64,000 bases of DNA from Propionimicrobium sp963511305. Lineage in GTDB: Bacteria; Actinomycetota; Actinomycetes; Propionibacteriales; Propionibacteriaceae. The notes under the pieces were generated by a model. That model made no database searches and was not told the origin of the DNA. It was given only the letters and a program-made list of their open reading frames with translations. Where the stretch lies: NCBI GenBank assembly GCA_963511305.1, contig CAUPIJ010000006.1, forward strand, positions 1-64,000, in the 5' to 3' direction. This document shows, piece after piece, positions 35,481-44,115 of this stretch. Position 1 is the first letter of the stretch. Each line of letters starts with the position of its first letter. The position numbers and the translations under genes are program-made.

Positions 35481-37186
35481 TTTCTTCCCCTCGCAGTGTT
35501 ACTCGAAAGTTCAGTCTTGAAAGCCACCATGAATTCCTGCCGATCTTCGTAAGACCACTCCTCAATCCTAGGCGAGTCTTGCGGAAGGCAGAGACCAAAG
35601 TCGTATATCACGGCTGGCTTGCCTCGCAGCGAGACCTTGTAGGGAAACTCATCGACGATCTCGACCCCGAGCTCAACCAGCTTCGGAACTATCTCGGAGA
35701 GTTTCATAGTGGCCCCGACACGAAATATCTTTAGCCGAAAATCTATCTCGTTTTGCGGAGGAGTCGGCTGATATACCAGCAGGCCAATGTCTTTTGGCGA
35801 GCCAATCATGTTCAGCTCTGCCAGATCAGAAACCGCGTCCAGTGGGGCGTACGCCTCTTTATAGGCGTCAGAAAACTCTATTCCCCTTGCTGACGAGGGG
35901 AAACGCTCGGCGATCTCGGCAAACCTATCCGACCAGCTCCGCGTCGCCTGCTTGATCGAGTTCTCCAGCCGAACCGGATCGATGTGCGGAAGCTGCTTGC
36001 CCTCCTCGACTCGCACGCTCAGGTAGACCCTAGCGAGAACTGACTCGCTGACCGACAGGCTCCATTCGACCTCCTTGGCTCCGGTCGCTGCCTGCAGCAC
36101 CTCTATCATGGCTTCCCTGACGCCGGTGTTGTAGCGGTCTCGGGGAAAATAGATCACCGCGGTGAGCATCCTTCCCCACCGGCCGCGACGCATGAAAGTT
36201 TTGATGTCCCTGCGCTCTTCTGGCTGCGCGACCTGGGTGAGAATTGGCAGCAACTCCTTAGGAGTAGCCCTGAGCAACTCCTCTCTCGGAAAAGTCTCCA
36301 GCGCGGCGAGCATGCTTCGCCCGGCATACGATTCCGGGTCATACCCCAGACTGTTCATCAGAAGATTGGCCTTTTCGGCCAGCAGCGGAATGTTGTAGAT
36401 GGATTCCGAATAGGCGGTCGAAGTGAGCAGCCCCAGGAATCTGTGCTCGCCGACCACCTTGCCGTTGCGGAAGACCCTGACCCCGAAGTAGTCCAGATAA
36501 CCCCCGCTTCTGATTCTGGATTTTTCCGAGTCCTTAGTGATGATCAGCTCTTTAGCGGTTTCATTAGGCAGCAATGAAGCATGGAACCTTCTGGTGGCTC
36601 TCAGGTCGTCCTTCAGGATTCCTAGGCCGCCGCTCTCGGGAAGAAATGAGCCAGTCTCGGTTATCGCGTAGCTTCTGCTTCCGACGGGCACGAAGTGGCT
36701 AGGGTCCGCAAGCCACTTGAGCATCTGCCGAGTTACCTCATCGTGGGCCTTCCCAGCAGCATGTTTTATTGTCTCGCGTATCCTGGTCATGTCCTGGCTG
36801 GCCACGGCAAGATCCTCTAGAGCCAGCTCCAGCTTTTTCTGCAGGGCGGGCACGGAGTCCTCGGGTGAGACGCCTAGCGGGCTGAGCAAATCCAGCTTCA
36901 CCCAGGATTCGCGCTCTGCCGATTCGCGTTCTTCGTCGAAGGCCACGAACTGCCCCTTCTTGTCCCTGAGAACCCACGGTCTAGGATGGCTCAAACCCCG
37001 ATTCAGAAAGTTAAGGCTGTTCGCGATCTGCAAGATGGTCTCAACGATGAATGGCCTGTCCAAGGTGACGACCCGGACGCTGACGTGGCTGCTGGAATCA
37101 GCGTTATTGCAGAAAACGCTGACCACGGTTCGATCGCGAAGGCGGGCTATCTCCTCGAAATCGGCTAACTCATCTGGGAACTTCAA
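35477..37186 (-). CDS. N-terminal half of large NAD-glutamate dehydrogenase, stand-alone
   Basis: 569-aa protein matching only the N-terminal regulatory region of the roughly 1600-aa bacterial NAD-specific glutamate dehydrogenase. Recognisable text: FNRGLSHPRPWVLRDKKGQF and RESWVKLDLLSP (first ACT-like part), GVRVFRNGKVVGEHRFLGLLTSTAYSESIYNIPLL, and FPRDRYNTGVREAMIEVLQ with LSVSESVLARVYLSVRVEEG. The catalytic domain (NAD- and glutamate-binding) is entirely absent, yet the frame is clean, the TTG start has AGGAGG 8 bases upstream, and the stop overlaps the PHP gene by ATGA, so it looks maintained. Cannot be a dehydrogenase by itself; it may be a ligand sensor or the partner of a catalytic half elsewhere. 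Confidence 0.78.
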   Translation of the reverse strand: MKFPDELADFEEIARLRDRTVVSVFCNNADSSSHVSVRVVTLDRPFIVETILQIANSLNFLNRGLSHPRPWVLRDKKGQFVAFDEERESAERESWVKLDLLSPLGVSPEDSVPALQKKLELALEDLAVASQDMTRIRETIKHAAGKAHDEVTRQMLKWLADPSHFVPVGSRSYAITETGSFLPESGGLGILKDDLRATRRFHASLLPNETAKELIITKDSEKSRIRSGGYLDYFGVRVFRNGKVVGEHRFLGLLTSTAYSESIYNIPLLAEKANLLMNSLGYDPESYAGRSMLAALETFPREELLRATPKELLPILTQVAQPEERRDIKTFMRRGRWGRMLTAVIYFPRDRYNTGVREAMIEVLQAATGAKEVEWSLSVSESVLARVYLSVRVEEGKQLPHIDPVRLENSIKQATRSWSDRFAEIAERFPSSARGIEFSDAYKEAYAPLDAVSDLAELNMIGSPKDIGLLVYQPTPPQNEIDFRLKIFRVGATMKLSEIVPKLVELGVEIVDEFPYKVSLRGKPAVIYDFGLCLPQDSPRIEEWSYEDRQEFMVAFKTELSSNTARGRK

Positions 37187-37256
37187 CTCCGAGACCTCCT
37201 GATCAAAATGCTCATAACCTTGGCAAGCTCAACATTAGCGAGGGCATTATTAGGAT

Positions 37257-37721
37257 ATGCGCATTACAGCTTGCCACCGATACCATGCCAATCCTGAAGA
37301 AGTCTACGCGATGCTGAACGACGAAGATTTCTTGAAGAAGGTTGCGGCAAGGGCAGACGCAACAGAGGCGACAGTTTCAACCGACGCGGACGGCATCGAG
37401 CTACGAGCCTCGGTAGTCGCACCCCAAAAGGCTCAAAAGTTGGTCGGCGAAGAGCTAACACTCGCTCTCAGATCTAACTGGACCAAACTAATGAATAACC
37501 GCGCGGAAGCGGTGCTGTCCGCGAGCGTTGATAGGCTGCCGGCAACTCTTTCCGGAACGGCCAAACTGAGCGGTAACGAAAGCGAAACGATCGTCGAATA
37601 CGACTGCGAATTCTCGGTGAGGGTAGCCCTGGTCGGCAAGCGCATCGAGCAGGCGGCTGCGCCATACGTGACGGCCGTGATCGACAAGCAACAAGAGGTC
37701 GGTAACGAGTGGCTGGGCTAG
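37257..37721 (+). CDS. DUF2505 family protein
   Basis: A 154-aa soluble protein starting MRITACHRYHANPEEVYAMLNDEDFLKK, the typical opening of DUF2505, a small actinobacterial family with a likely START/SRPBCC-type ligand-binding fold. No catalytic residues are known. ATG 37257 is not preceded by a normal ribosome site (AGGAT is only 1-2 bases away). Divergent from the glutamate-dehydrogenase-like gene; the 3' end overlaps the next, convergent gene by 4 bases. Confidence 0.82.
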   Translation: MRITACHRYHANPEEVYAMLNDEDFLKKVAARADATEATVSTDADGIELRASVVAPQKAQKLVGEELTLALRSNWTKLMNNRAEAVLSASVDRLPATLSGTAKLSGNESETIVEYDCEFSVRVALVGKRIEQAAAPYVTAVIDKQQEVGNEWLG

Positions 37722-38170
37722 ACCTCGCTCAGGTCATGCCAGCACAGATCGTGTTCAGCCATAAAATCTTGGGCTAGCTGCCAGGCCTCGTCGAGGCTTT
37801 GACCAGCTATCTTCTCGGTCAACTCACTGTTCGGTGGCTCCTCGTCGCAGAACCACGAAATTACCCTTTTGCGGTTTAGCCCGGAGACTCTGACACCACC
37901 GTTTTCGGACTCGTCGCCCGGGCTCAGTTCGGCTCCGTCGGCATCTGCAACCACGATGAGGCGCTCGCCGCTGGCGATCAGACCCCAGACCCCTGCCACC
38001 TGCAGCGCGGCCATCTCTGCCTCTTCCTGGGCATCCTTGTAGTCGGAGATTTCGAAGGCCTCCTTCAACCGATCGTTGGCGACGAAGGCCTGCATCTGCC
38101 CGCCGAGCGATCCTTTCGAAGCGAGCTCCTCAAGCTGTTGGCGCGTTACCGGCACAAAAACCAAATTCAC
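37718..38170 (-). CDS. Conserved actinobacterial protein, DUF6912-like
   Basis: A 150-aa acidic soluble protein (MNLVFVPVTRQQLEELASKGSLGG, then DAQEEAEMAALQVAGVW and RLIVVADADGAEL). The arrangement resembles the DUF6912 family of actinobacterial proteins; I am only moderately sure of the name. No catalytic motif is visible. Starts at GTG 38170 without a recognisable ribosome site. Lies downstream of the secA terminator on the same strand. Confidence 0.6.
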   Translation of the reverse strand: MNLVFVPVTRQQLEELASKGSLGGQMQAFVANDRLKEAFEISDYKDAQEEAEMAALQVAGVWGLIASGERLIVVADADGAELSPGDESENGGVRVSGLNRKRVISWFCDEEPPNSELTEKIAGQSLDEAWQLAQDFMAEHDLCWHDLSEV

Positions 38171-38236
38171 TCATCCAGCTTCGCACATCGACTCGCTGAA
38201 AGTCCCCGCTAGACCAAAAGCTGGCCAAAGAAATTA

Positions 38237-38266
38237 GTGGCCGGACGGGAGATCCCGCCCGGCCAC
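38237..38266 (-). terminator. Terminator of secA
   Basis: Read on the minus strand, GTGGCCGGGCGGGA and TCCCGTCCGGCCAC form a 14-base stem with one G-U pair, followed by the moderately T-rich TAATTTCTTT. It begins 15 bases after the secA stop. Confidence 0.7.
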
Positions 38267-38281
38267 AGTGTTTGAAATTGA

Positions 38282-40984
38282 CTAATTCCTACCGTGGCAC
38301 TTCTTGTATTTCTTGCCCGAGCCACAAGGGCAAGGGGCGTTGCGCCCGACGCGATCGTTCTTCACGACCTGCCTGTCAGATTGCTCCTCAGAGCCGTCCT
38401 CGGACGGTGCCGAGTACCGCAAACCCTCGTTCTTCTGCCTGGGAGCCTGCTGGGCTGGTTTCACCGCCGAAGTATCCTCGACCTCTGCTTCCTGTTGCCC
38501 TTGCTGGGCAATCAGGCCGTCAAGCGGCTGGTTCAGCAGGAACTGTACGACCTCTTCGTAGAAGCCCTCACGCATCTGGTCGAACATGAGCGCGCCCTCG
38601 CGCTGGTACTCAACCAATGGGTCTCGCTGGGCCATCGCGCGCAGGCCGATGCCCTCGCGCAGATAGTCCATCTCGTATAGGTGCTCGCGCCACTTGCGGT
38701 CTAGAACGAACAGCCAGACAGTGCGCTCGAATTCGCGCATGCCCTCCTCGCCAAGGAGTTCCTCGCGTTCCTTGTAGACGCGATTTGCATCCTCTAGGAA
38801 CGCCTCGACCAATTCATCCGCATCATCCACATCGTCGAAGTCGGCCTTCTTCAGCCCGACCGGGTATAGCTGGCTCATGGCCTGCCACAGGCCGTCGATG
38901 TCCCAATCGTCCGCGAATCCCTCGGTGTAGCGATGGACGCCACCGTTGATGATCCTTTCGGTTACCTCCTGCAGGGTGTCCGAGATCTCGGCTCCGTCGA
39001 GCACCCGGCGGCGATCGCCATAGATGGCGTGCCGCTGACGGTTCATCACGTCGTCGTATCGCAGAACATTCTTACGAATCTCGAAGTTCTGAGCTTCCAG
39101 CTGCTTCTGAGCGCTCTCGATAGCCCGCGAAACCAGCTTCATCTCGATCGGCTCGTCGTCGGCAACATTCAGCCTAAGCAGCGCGTTTTCGACTGCGTCG
39201 GCCTTGAACAAGCGGAGCAGATCGTCCTGCAGACTCAGGTAGAAGCGGCTCTCGCCGGGGTCGCCCTGACGGCCGGAACGACCACGCAACTGGTTGTCGA
39301 TTCGGCGAGACTCGTGACGCTCGGAACCAATCACTACCAGGCCACCGAGCTCCACGACCTCATCGTGCTCATCGGCAACCTGCTGTTCGAGCACGGGCAA
39401 AAGCTCACGCATTGCGGCTTCGTACTCTTCCGCGTTCTCGACCGGATCCAGGCCGCGTTCCTTGAGCGTCTCGGTGGCGATGAACTCTGGGTTGCCGCCG
39501 AGCATGATGTCAGTACCACGACCTGCCATGTTGGTGGCGACGGTTACTGCGCCCTTGCGGCCGGCCTCCGCGACGATCGCTGCCTCGCGCTTGTGGTGCT
39601 TGGCGTTCAGCACCTGGTGCGGGATCCCCGCGCGCTTCAACCGCTTGGAAAGTTCCTCGGACTTGTTAACCGAAGCCGTACCAAGCAGAATCGGCTGCCC
39701 AGCCTCATGGATCTCCTTAACGTTGCGGACGATCGCGTTGAACTTGGCGTCCTCAGTTCGGTAGATCTGATCATCGAGATCTCGGCGAATCATCTTGCGG
39801 TTAGTCGGAATGACCAGGACGCCCAGGCCATAAATCTTCTGGAACTCCGATTCCTCGGTCTTCGCTGTACCGGTCATGCCCGCGAGCTTTGTGTACATGC
39901 GGAAATAGTTCTGCAGGGTGATGGTGGCGAGAGTCTGGTACTCGTCCTTGATTTCCACGTGCTCTTTCGCCTCGAGTGCCTGGTGCAGGCCCTCGTTGTA
40001 GCGACGGCCTTCCAAGGTGCGGCCTGTGTGTTCATCAACGATCAGGACCTCGTTGTTGGAGACCACGTAGTCCTTGTCGCGGTGGAAAAGTTCCTTGGCG
40101 CGAATAGCATTGTTCAGGTAGCCGATCAGGGGCGTGTTGGCCGACTCATAAAGGTTGTCGATGCCGAGCATGTCCTCGGTTTTCTCGATACCGGGAGCAA
40201 GAATCGCCACCGTGCGCTTCTTCTCGTCGACCTCGTAGTCCTCGTCGCGGGTAAGTCGCAAGGCTAGATTGGCGAAAGCGGGATACCACTGTTTATTCTC
40301 GGTCGCCGGACCGGAAATGATCAGCGGTGTACGGGCCTCGTCGATCAGAATCGAGTCGACCTCATCGACTATCGCGTAGTGATGGCCGCGCTGCACCAGG
40401 TCATCCGGCGACATAGCCATGTTGTCGCGCAGATAGTCGAAACCAAATTCGTTGTTGGTGCCGTAGGTGATGTCGGCGTTATAGGCCTCGCGACGCTGAG
40501 CCGGGGTCATGCTGGTCAGGATCACGCCAACCCTTAAACCCAAGAAGTGGTGGACGCGTCCCATCTGCTCGGACTGATACTCGGCGAGGTAGTCGTTCAC
40601 CGTGACGATGTGAACGCCCTTGCCAGTCAGCGCGTTCAGGTAGCTTGGCATCAGCGCGACGATGGTTTTACCTTCACCGGTCTTCATCTCAGCGATGTTG
40701 CACATGTGCAACGCTGCGCCACCCATCAGCTGAACATCGAACGGGCGCTTGCCGAGGACTCTCTTACAAGCCTCGCGAACTGTGGCGAATGCCTCGACCA
40801 GGATGTCGTCTAGAGTCTCACCCGCTTCAAGGCGCTTCTTGAACTCATCGGTCTGCGCCCGAAGTTCTTCGTCGCTCATCGCGACGTAATCTTCTTCGAT
40901 GCTGGTTACCTGATCAGCGATCTTCTGAAGTTTCTTAAGAACCCGACCTTCGCCGAAGTTCAGTAGGCGATCTAAAACGCTCAC
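38282..40984 (-). CDS. secA: Preprotein translocase ATPase SecA
   Basis: Motor of the Sec secretion pathway. Walker A region EMKTGEGKTIVALMP (about 98-112), DEVDSILIDEARTPLIISG, the helicase core NMAGRGTDIMLGGNPE and GRSGRQGDPGESRFYLSLQDDL are all present. The C-terminus has the SEC-C zinc motif CPCGSGKKYKKCHG, which binds SecB or ribosomes. 900 aa, typical of the essential SecA1. GTG 40984 with AAGG about 10 bases upstream. Its promoter lies at 41025-41052. Confidence 0.97.
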   Translation of the reverse strand: MSVLDRLLNFGEGRVLKKLQKIADQVTSIEEDYVAMSDEELRAQTDEFKKRLEAGETLDDILVEAFATVREACKRVLGKRPFDVQLMGGAALHMCNIAEMKTGEGKTIVALMPSYLNALTGKGVHIVTVNDYLAEYQSEQMGRVHHFLGLRVGVILTSMTPAQRREAYNADITYGTNNEFGFDYLRDNMAMSPDDLVQRGHHYAIVDEVDSILIDEARTPLIISGPATENKQWYPAFANLALRLTRDEDYEVDEKKRTVAILAPGIEKTEDMLGIDNLYESANTPLIGYLNNAIRAKELFHRDKDYVVSNNEVLIVDEHTGRTLEGRRYNEGLHQALEAKEHVEIKDEYQTLATITLQNYFRMYTKLAGMTGTAKTEESEFQKIYGLGVLVIPTNRKMIRRDLDDQIYRTEDAKFNAIVRNVKEIHEAGQPILLGTASVNKSEELSKRLKRAGIPHQVLNAKHHKREAAIVAEAGRKGAVTVATNMAGRGTDIMLGGNPEFIATETLKERGLDPVENAEEYEAAMRELLPVLEQQVADEHDEVVELGGLVVIGSERHESRRIDNQLRGRSGRQGDPGESRFYLSLQDDLLRLFKADAVENALLRLNVADDEPIEMKLVSRAIESAQKQLEAQNFEIRKNVLRYDDVMNRQRHAIYGDRRRVLDGAEISDTLQEVTERIINGGVHRYTEGFADDWDIDGLWQAMSQLYPVGLKKADFDDVDDADELVEAFLEDANRVYKEREELLGEEGMREFERTVWLFVLDRKWREHLYEMDYLREGIGLRAMAQRDPLVEYQREGALMFDQMREGFYEEVVQFLLNQPLDGLIAQQGQQEAEVEDTSAVKPAQQAPRQKNEGLRYSAPSEDGSEEQSDRQVVKNDRVGRNAPCPCGSGKKYKKCHGRN

Positions 40985-41007
40985 GAGTGCTATCCCTTGT
41001 AATTAAA

Positions 41008-41019
41008 TGTTGTACAACA
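41008..41019. promoter_or_regulatory. Palindrome TGTTGTACAACA at secA start site
   Basis: Perfect 12-base palindrome located just downstream of the predicted secA -10, where the transcript would begin, an operator-like position. A similar GTTGT-N2-ACAAC palindrome is found upstream of pflB. Confidence 0.35.
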
Positions 41020-41024
41020 CAACG

Positions 41025-41052
41025 ATATTAGCCGAACAGCACGATCGGCCAA
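41025..41052 (-). promoter_or_regulatory. Promoter of secA
   Basis: On the minus strand TTGGCC (41052-41047), 16 bases, TAATAT (41030-41025). The -35 lies inside an 11-base perfect inverted repeat (GATCGGCCAAC 41043-41053 with GTTGGCCGATC 41060-41070), which may double as the terminator or attenuator of hpf. Confidence 0.5.
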
Positions 41053-41134
41053 CCATACAGTTGGCCGATCATGCAACCAACATCCATTTGGCAAAGACGA
41101 AATCGATGTCAGCCTCTTAGCTTGAGCAGGAAAA

Positions 41135-41779
41135 CTATGAGTTTGCCTTAGCAACGGATTCGTCGATATTTAGGTGAATCACGCCGTAGTTATATGCCTT
41201 GCGACGATAGACCACGCTCGGCTGCAGCGTCTGCTCGTCGACGTAAAGGAAGAAGTCGTGACCGACCAGCTCCATTTCGTCGAGGGCCTGCTCCAGCGTC
41301 AGCGGCTGGGCATCGAAGACCTTTTCGCGAACCACCAATGGGCCGTCCCCGGTCACCTCGATGCCGGCGATGGTCTTCTTCTCCGGCTCTGTGCTTTCGG
41401 GCTCTTCTTCCTTCTGCAACAGCCCGAGATCGAGAGGTGCAGCGGCAAGGCTGCGAGCCGAACGGAGCCCTCGGTTGTGCTTACGCCTATCCGCGGCTCT
41501 GCGGAGCTGCGTCATCAACTTGTCCTCAGCCCGATCAAGCGCAGTGCGCTTGTCAGCTGCCTTCGCGGAGGCTCTGATCACGGGACCCTTGCCCCGAAGT
41601 GTGATCTCACAGCGAATATCGTCGTCCGGATCGCCTTTAGCAGGCTGCGCCGTAAACTCAACTTCAACGCGGATTACGCGATCTTTCAGCTTGCTAATCG
41701 ATTCGGTTAATCGCTCACTTATCTGCTCACGTAGCTCGTCGGTGATTGTGCAGTGACGTCCAGTGATGGTGACTTCCAT
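41135..41779 (-). CDS. hpf: Long-form ribosome hibernation promoting factor
   Basis: Binds the 30S decoding region and dimerises ribosomes into inactive 100S particles in stationary phase or stress. The N-terminal S30AE domain starts MEVTITGRHCTITDELREQI; a charged linker (about 115-140) leads to the C-terminal dimerisation domain VREKVFDAQPLTLEQALDEMELVGHDFFLY ... VYRRKAYNYGVIHL, so it is the long form. 214 aa. ATG 41779 is preceded by AGGAGG. Downstream of comF, as is common in Gram-positive bacteria, and upstream of secA. Confidence 0.95.
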   Translation of the reverse strand: MEVTITGRHCTITDELREQISERLTESISKLKDRVIRVEVEFTAQPAKGDPDDDIRCEITLRGKGPVIRASAKAADKRTALDRAEDKLMTQLRRAADRRKHNRGLRSARSLAAAPLDLGLLQKEEEPESTEPEKKTIAGIEVTGDGPLVVREKVFDAQPLTLEQALDEMELVGHDFFLYVDEQTLQPSVVYRRKAYNYGVIHLNIDESVAKANS

Positions 41780-41822
41780 GTCATCCTCCTAGTTAGTGCG
41801 GAGTGTTAGTGGCGGAAACCGC

Positions 41823-42557
41823 TTAAGTAAAAGTTACCGCTTTATTAACCTTTTCGTCTTGAAAACTGGCTAGCCGAAGCCCGGTTGAGGCAATAGTCAC
41901 AGCATTAACACAAGAAATACCGGCGTCTTTTAAAACCCGATGGGCCTCTCGCAACGTGGCTCCTGTGGTGACTACGTCGTCCAACAGCAGCACCTGCCCA
42001 GAGCAGTCCCGCGCGAGACTCATCGTGTTGCGCTGGGCTCTTGCCCGATCGGCCTTATCTCGCCCGATCTGATCACCGGCTGCTTTGCTCCTGCGCAACA
42101 ACCGTTTAACTTGGCAGCCAGATAGGTTGGAAATTTCTTTCGCTAGCTGAAAACTATGGTCGTAACCGCGCTTTCTGACTGCGGAAGCGTCAGAGGGTAT
42201 TGGGCACAGTATCACTTTTGACGGCACCGAGATCTTCTCGGTCAGCAGCTTCGCTAGAGGCTTGCTGAGCCACCAGGCGGATCTATTCTTGTGCGCGAGA
42301 ATCAGGCGACTGACTGGATTTTTGTACTCGCAGGCGGCGAAAACGGTTAGATCTCCCCGCAGATTTCGCCTGATTATCCGCTGCCGCTCGGCCTTTTCCA
42401 TGCATTCATCGCAGACTCCCAGCCCGGGCACTCCGCAGCCTGGACACGCGGCGCCGAAAAATAGGTCTGCAGCACCCTCGTATGTCTCGAAAGCCTTAGC
42501 GACAAGTTTCTTCATTTCCACGACATCATGATTGCTGCCGAGGAGAGTTTTGTTCAC
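41823..42557 (-). CDS. ComF-family phosphoribosyltransferase-like protein
   Basis: ComF-like protein; relatives are needed for DNA uptake in competent Gram-positive bacteria, though many carriers are not known to be competent. A zinc-binding N-terminus (CPGCG and CDEC) is followed by the PRTase domain with the PRPP loop VLLLDDVVTTGATLREA. 244 aa from GTG 42557; an internal ATG at 42515 (MKKLVAKAFETYEGAADL) is an equally good start and neither has a strong ribosome site. Followed by hpf after 43 bases. Confidence 0.85.
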   Translation of the reverse strand: MNKTLLGSNHDVVEMKKLVAKAFETYEGAADLFFGAACPGCGVPGLGVCDECMEKAERQRIIRRNLRGDLTVFAACEYKNPVSRLILAHKNRSAWWLSKPLAKLLTEKISVPSKVILCPIPSDASAVRKRGYDHSFQLAKEISNLSGCQVKRLLRRSKAAGDQIGRDKADRARAQRNTMSLARDCSGQVLLLDDVVTTGATLREAHRVLKDAGISCVNAVTIASTGLRLASFQDEKVNKAVTFT

Positions 42558-42624
42558 CTCAAAGTTTGGAACTATTTATCGTCCTGCCCGGCAAGTACCT
42601 AACGGCGTTTTAATCCCGTCACCA

Positions 42625-42630
42625 TATAAT
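42625..42630 (+). promoter_or_regulatory. Consensus -10 TATAAT of leaderless DivIVA-like gene
   Basis: A perfect TATAAT ends 6 bases before ATG 42637, with no ribosome site between them, which fits a leaderless mRNA. No clear -35 is seen. Confidence 0.6.
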
Positions 42631-42636
42631 CGACAC

Positions 42637-44076
42637 ATGGCCAATAACGATGAGCAGCAAAGCTACGACGTTTCTGAAGAAACGGATATGACCGGGCTCA
42701 ATTTGTTTGATGAACGCGCCAGCGCGGCTGGCAGCTTTCCTCACGCAATGCTCGGCTACGACCGCACCTCTGTCGACACATATGTTCGGGACGTTGAAAA
42801 GCAAGTCTCCACACTCCGGCAGCTGACCAGGCACCTTCGCCGCGAACTCTCCATCACCCAGTCCGCTCAGGGCGATACTGATTTCAGCAGGCTTGGCGCA
42901 CACGCGACTTCCATCCTTCGCGCTGCCGAAAACCAGGCCGAGGAGCTGATCGCGCAGGCGGGAGCCGAAGCGGAGCGGATCAGGGAGGAAGGCCGTCGAT
43001 CGGCCTCCGATCTTCGCGCGAATGCCCAAAGTGAGGCCGACGACATCAGGGTTTCCACGGCCGAGGATCTCCGTCAGAGCCGCGAGAAGCTGGATGAAGA
43101 AGTCAATGCGGCCAGGGAGAGCGCCCAGGCGGAATCCGCGAACATCGTCACCGCAGCCCGTCAGCAGGCCGAGACGATCGTCACGGAGGCGAATCACAAC
43201 GCAAGCCTGGAGCTAGAAGAGGCGAAGGCGTCAGCGCGTCAGATGCTCGCTGACGCAGAACAGGAATCGGCTCGGCTCAAGACTGAGTCAGAGCAGGAGG
43301 CCGAACAGCGCCTTTCCGATGCGCAGGCGACTGCCAAGCGGACTCTCGATCAGGCCAGGCTGGCGGCGGATTCGATGCTCTCCGAGGCCGAGAATAATGC
43401 GCACCAAACCATCGCTCTTGCTGAGCAGGAGGCAAAGAAGACCGTCTCGCAGGCGAAGGCCAGTGCCGATACCATCATGGCTACGGCAGATAACGACGCA
43501 CAGCTCCATCTTGCCGAGGCTAAGACCAAGGCTGCGGAGACAATTTCGCAGGCTACGGAGTCCGCGAACGAGCAGCTATCGAAGGCCAACGAGGAAGCGA
43601 CGGCGGTTCGCGAAGAAGTAAAGAAAATCATCGCCGACGCTCGCGAGCAGGCAGAGCAGGCCACCGCCAATGTGGTCTCTCAGACCGAAGCGGCCGCGGA
43701 GATCCGAGCCCAGGCCATCAAGGAAGCCGAAGAGGCTCGCGCCCAGACGGCTAGCGACAGCGAGGCTCAGCTCGCCGCCGCGCACCGCCAGTCCGCGATG
43801 CTGCGTGAGCGCCTGGAACAGCAGTTCCAGTGGCGTAAGGAGCAATTGCAGCGCGAGATCAGCGTGCTCGTTGGCCGCAAGAAATCCATCATCGGCCAGC
43901 TCGAAGCCCTGCAGCAGGTTGGTTTGGAATCGCTAAACGAACTATCCGAAGACGACGATTTCCCCGAGCTAGAAGATCAGCCAGAAAACGACGAAAAATG
44001 GCTGGCCGAGGGGGATCCAGAGCAGACCATCGTGGTCAGCGAAGAGCAAACTAAGGTGCTGAAGAAAGACGACTAG
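42637..44076 (+). CDS. DivIVA-like coiled-coil protein
   Basis: 479-aa protein consisting of a short acidic N-terminus, a DivIVA-type segment (MLGYDRTSVDTYVRDVEKQVSTLRQ, about residues 34-58) and a very long Ala/Glu/Gln-rich coiled coil to about residue 430, with repeated units such as ARQQAETIV and AEQEAKK. DivIVA/Wag31/FilP proteins mark curved membrane at the pole and organise wall growth. The polar-targeting residues cannot be judged from sequence alone. ATG 42637 follows a consensus -10 directly; upstream sequence in the frame is intergenic. Divergent from comF. Confidence 0.8.
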   Translation: MANNDEQQSYDVSEETDMTGLNLFDERASAAGSFPHAMLGYDRTSVDTYVRDVEKQVSTLRQLTRHLRRELSITQSAQGDTDFSRLGAHATSILRAAENQAEELIAQAGAEAERIREEGRRSASDLRANAQSEADDIRVSTAEDLRQSREKLDEEVNAARESAQAESANIVTAARQQAETIVTEANHNASLELEEAKASARQMLADAEQESARLKTESEQEAEQRLSDAQATAKRTLDQARLAADSMLSEAENNAHQTIALAEQEAKKTVSQAKASADTIMATADNDAQLHLAEAKTKAAETISQATESANEQLSKANEEATAVREEVKKIIADAREQAEQATANVVSQTEAAAEIRAQAIKEAEEARAQTASDSEAQLAAAHRQSAMLRERLEQQFQWRKEQLQREISVLVGRKKSIIGQLEALQQVGLESLNELSEDDDFPELEDQPENDEKWLAEGDPEQTIVVSEEQTKVLKKDD

Positions 44077-44081
44077 AAATG

Positions 44082-44110
44082 ATTCGGAGCCGGAAAATCC
44101 GGCTCCGAAT
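44082..44110. terminator. Bidirectional terminator
   Basis: A 13-base perfect stem, ATTCGGAGCCGGA (44082-44094) with TCCGGCTCCGAAT (44098-44110), loop AAA. Pyrimidine-rich sequence follows on both sides. It separates the convergent DivIVA-like and radical SAM genes. Confidence 0.82.
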
Positions 44111-44115
44111 CTTCT

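Noticed and set aside
38933..40267. 444-aa plus-strand open frame opposite secA
   Set aside because: Antisense to the well-supported secA; no recognisable domain and no ribosome site. Long antisense frames are expected with this codon use.
42900..43900. Repeated sequence units suggesting CRISPR or tandem repeats
   Set aside because: The repetition is codon-level Ala/Glu/Gln heptads of a coiled-coil protein with no constant DNA repeat or spacer.
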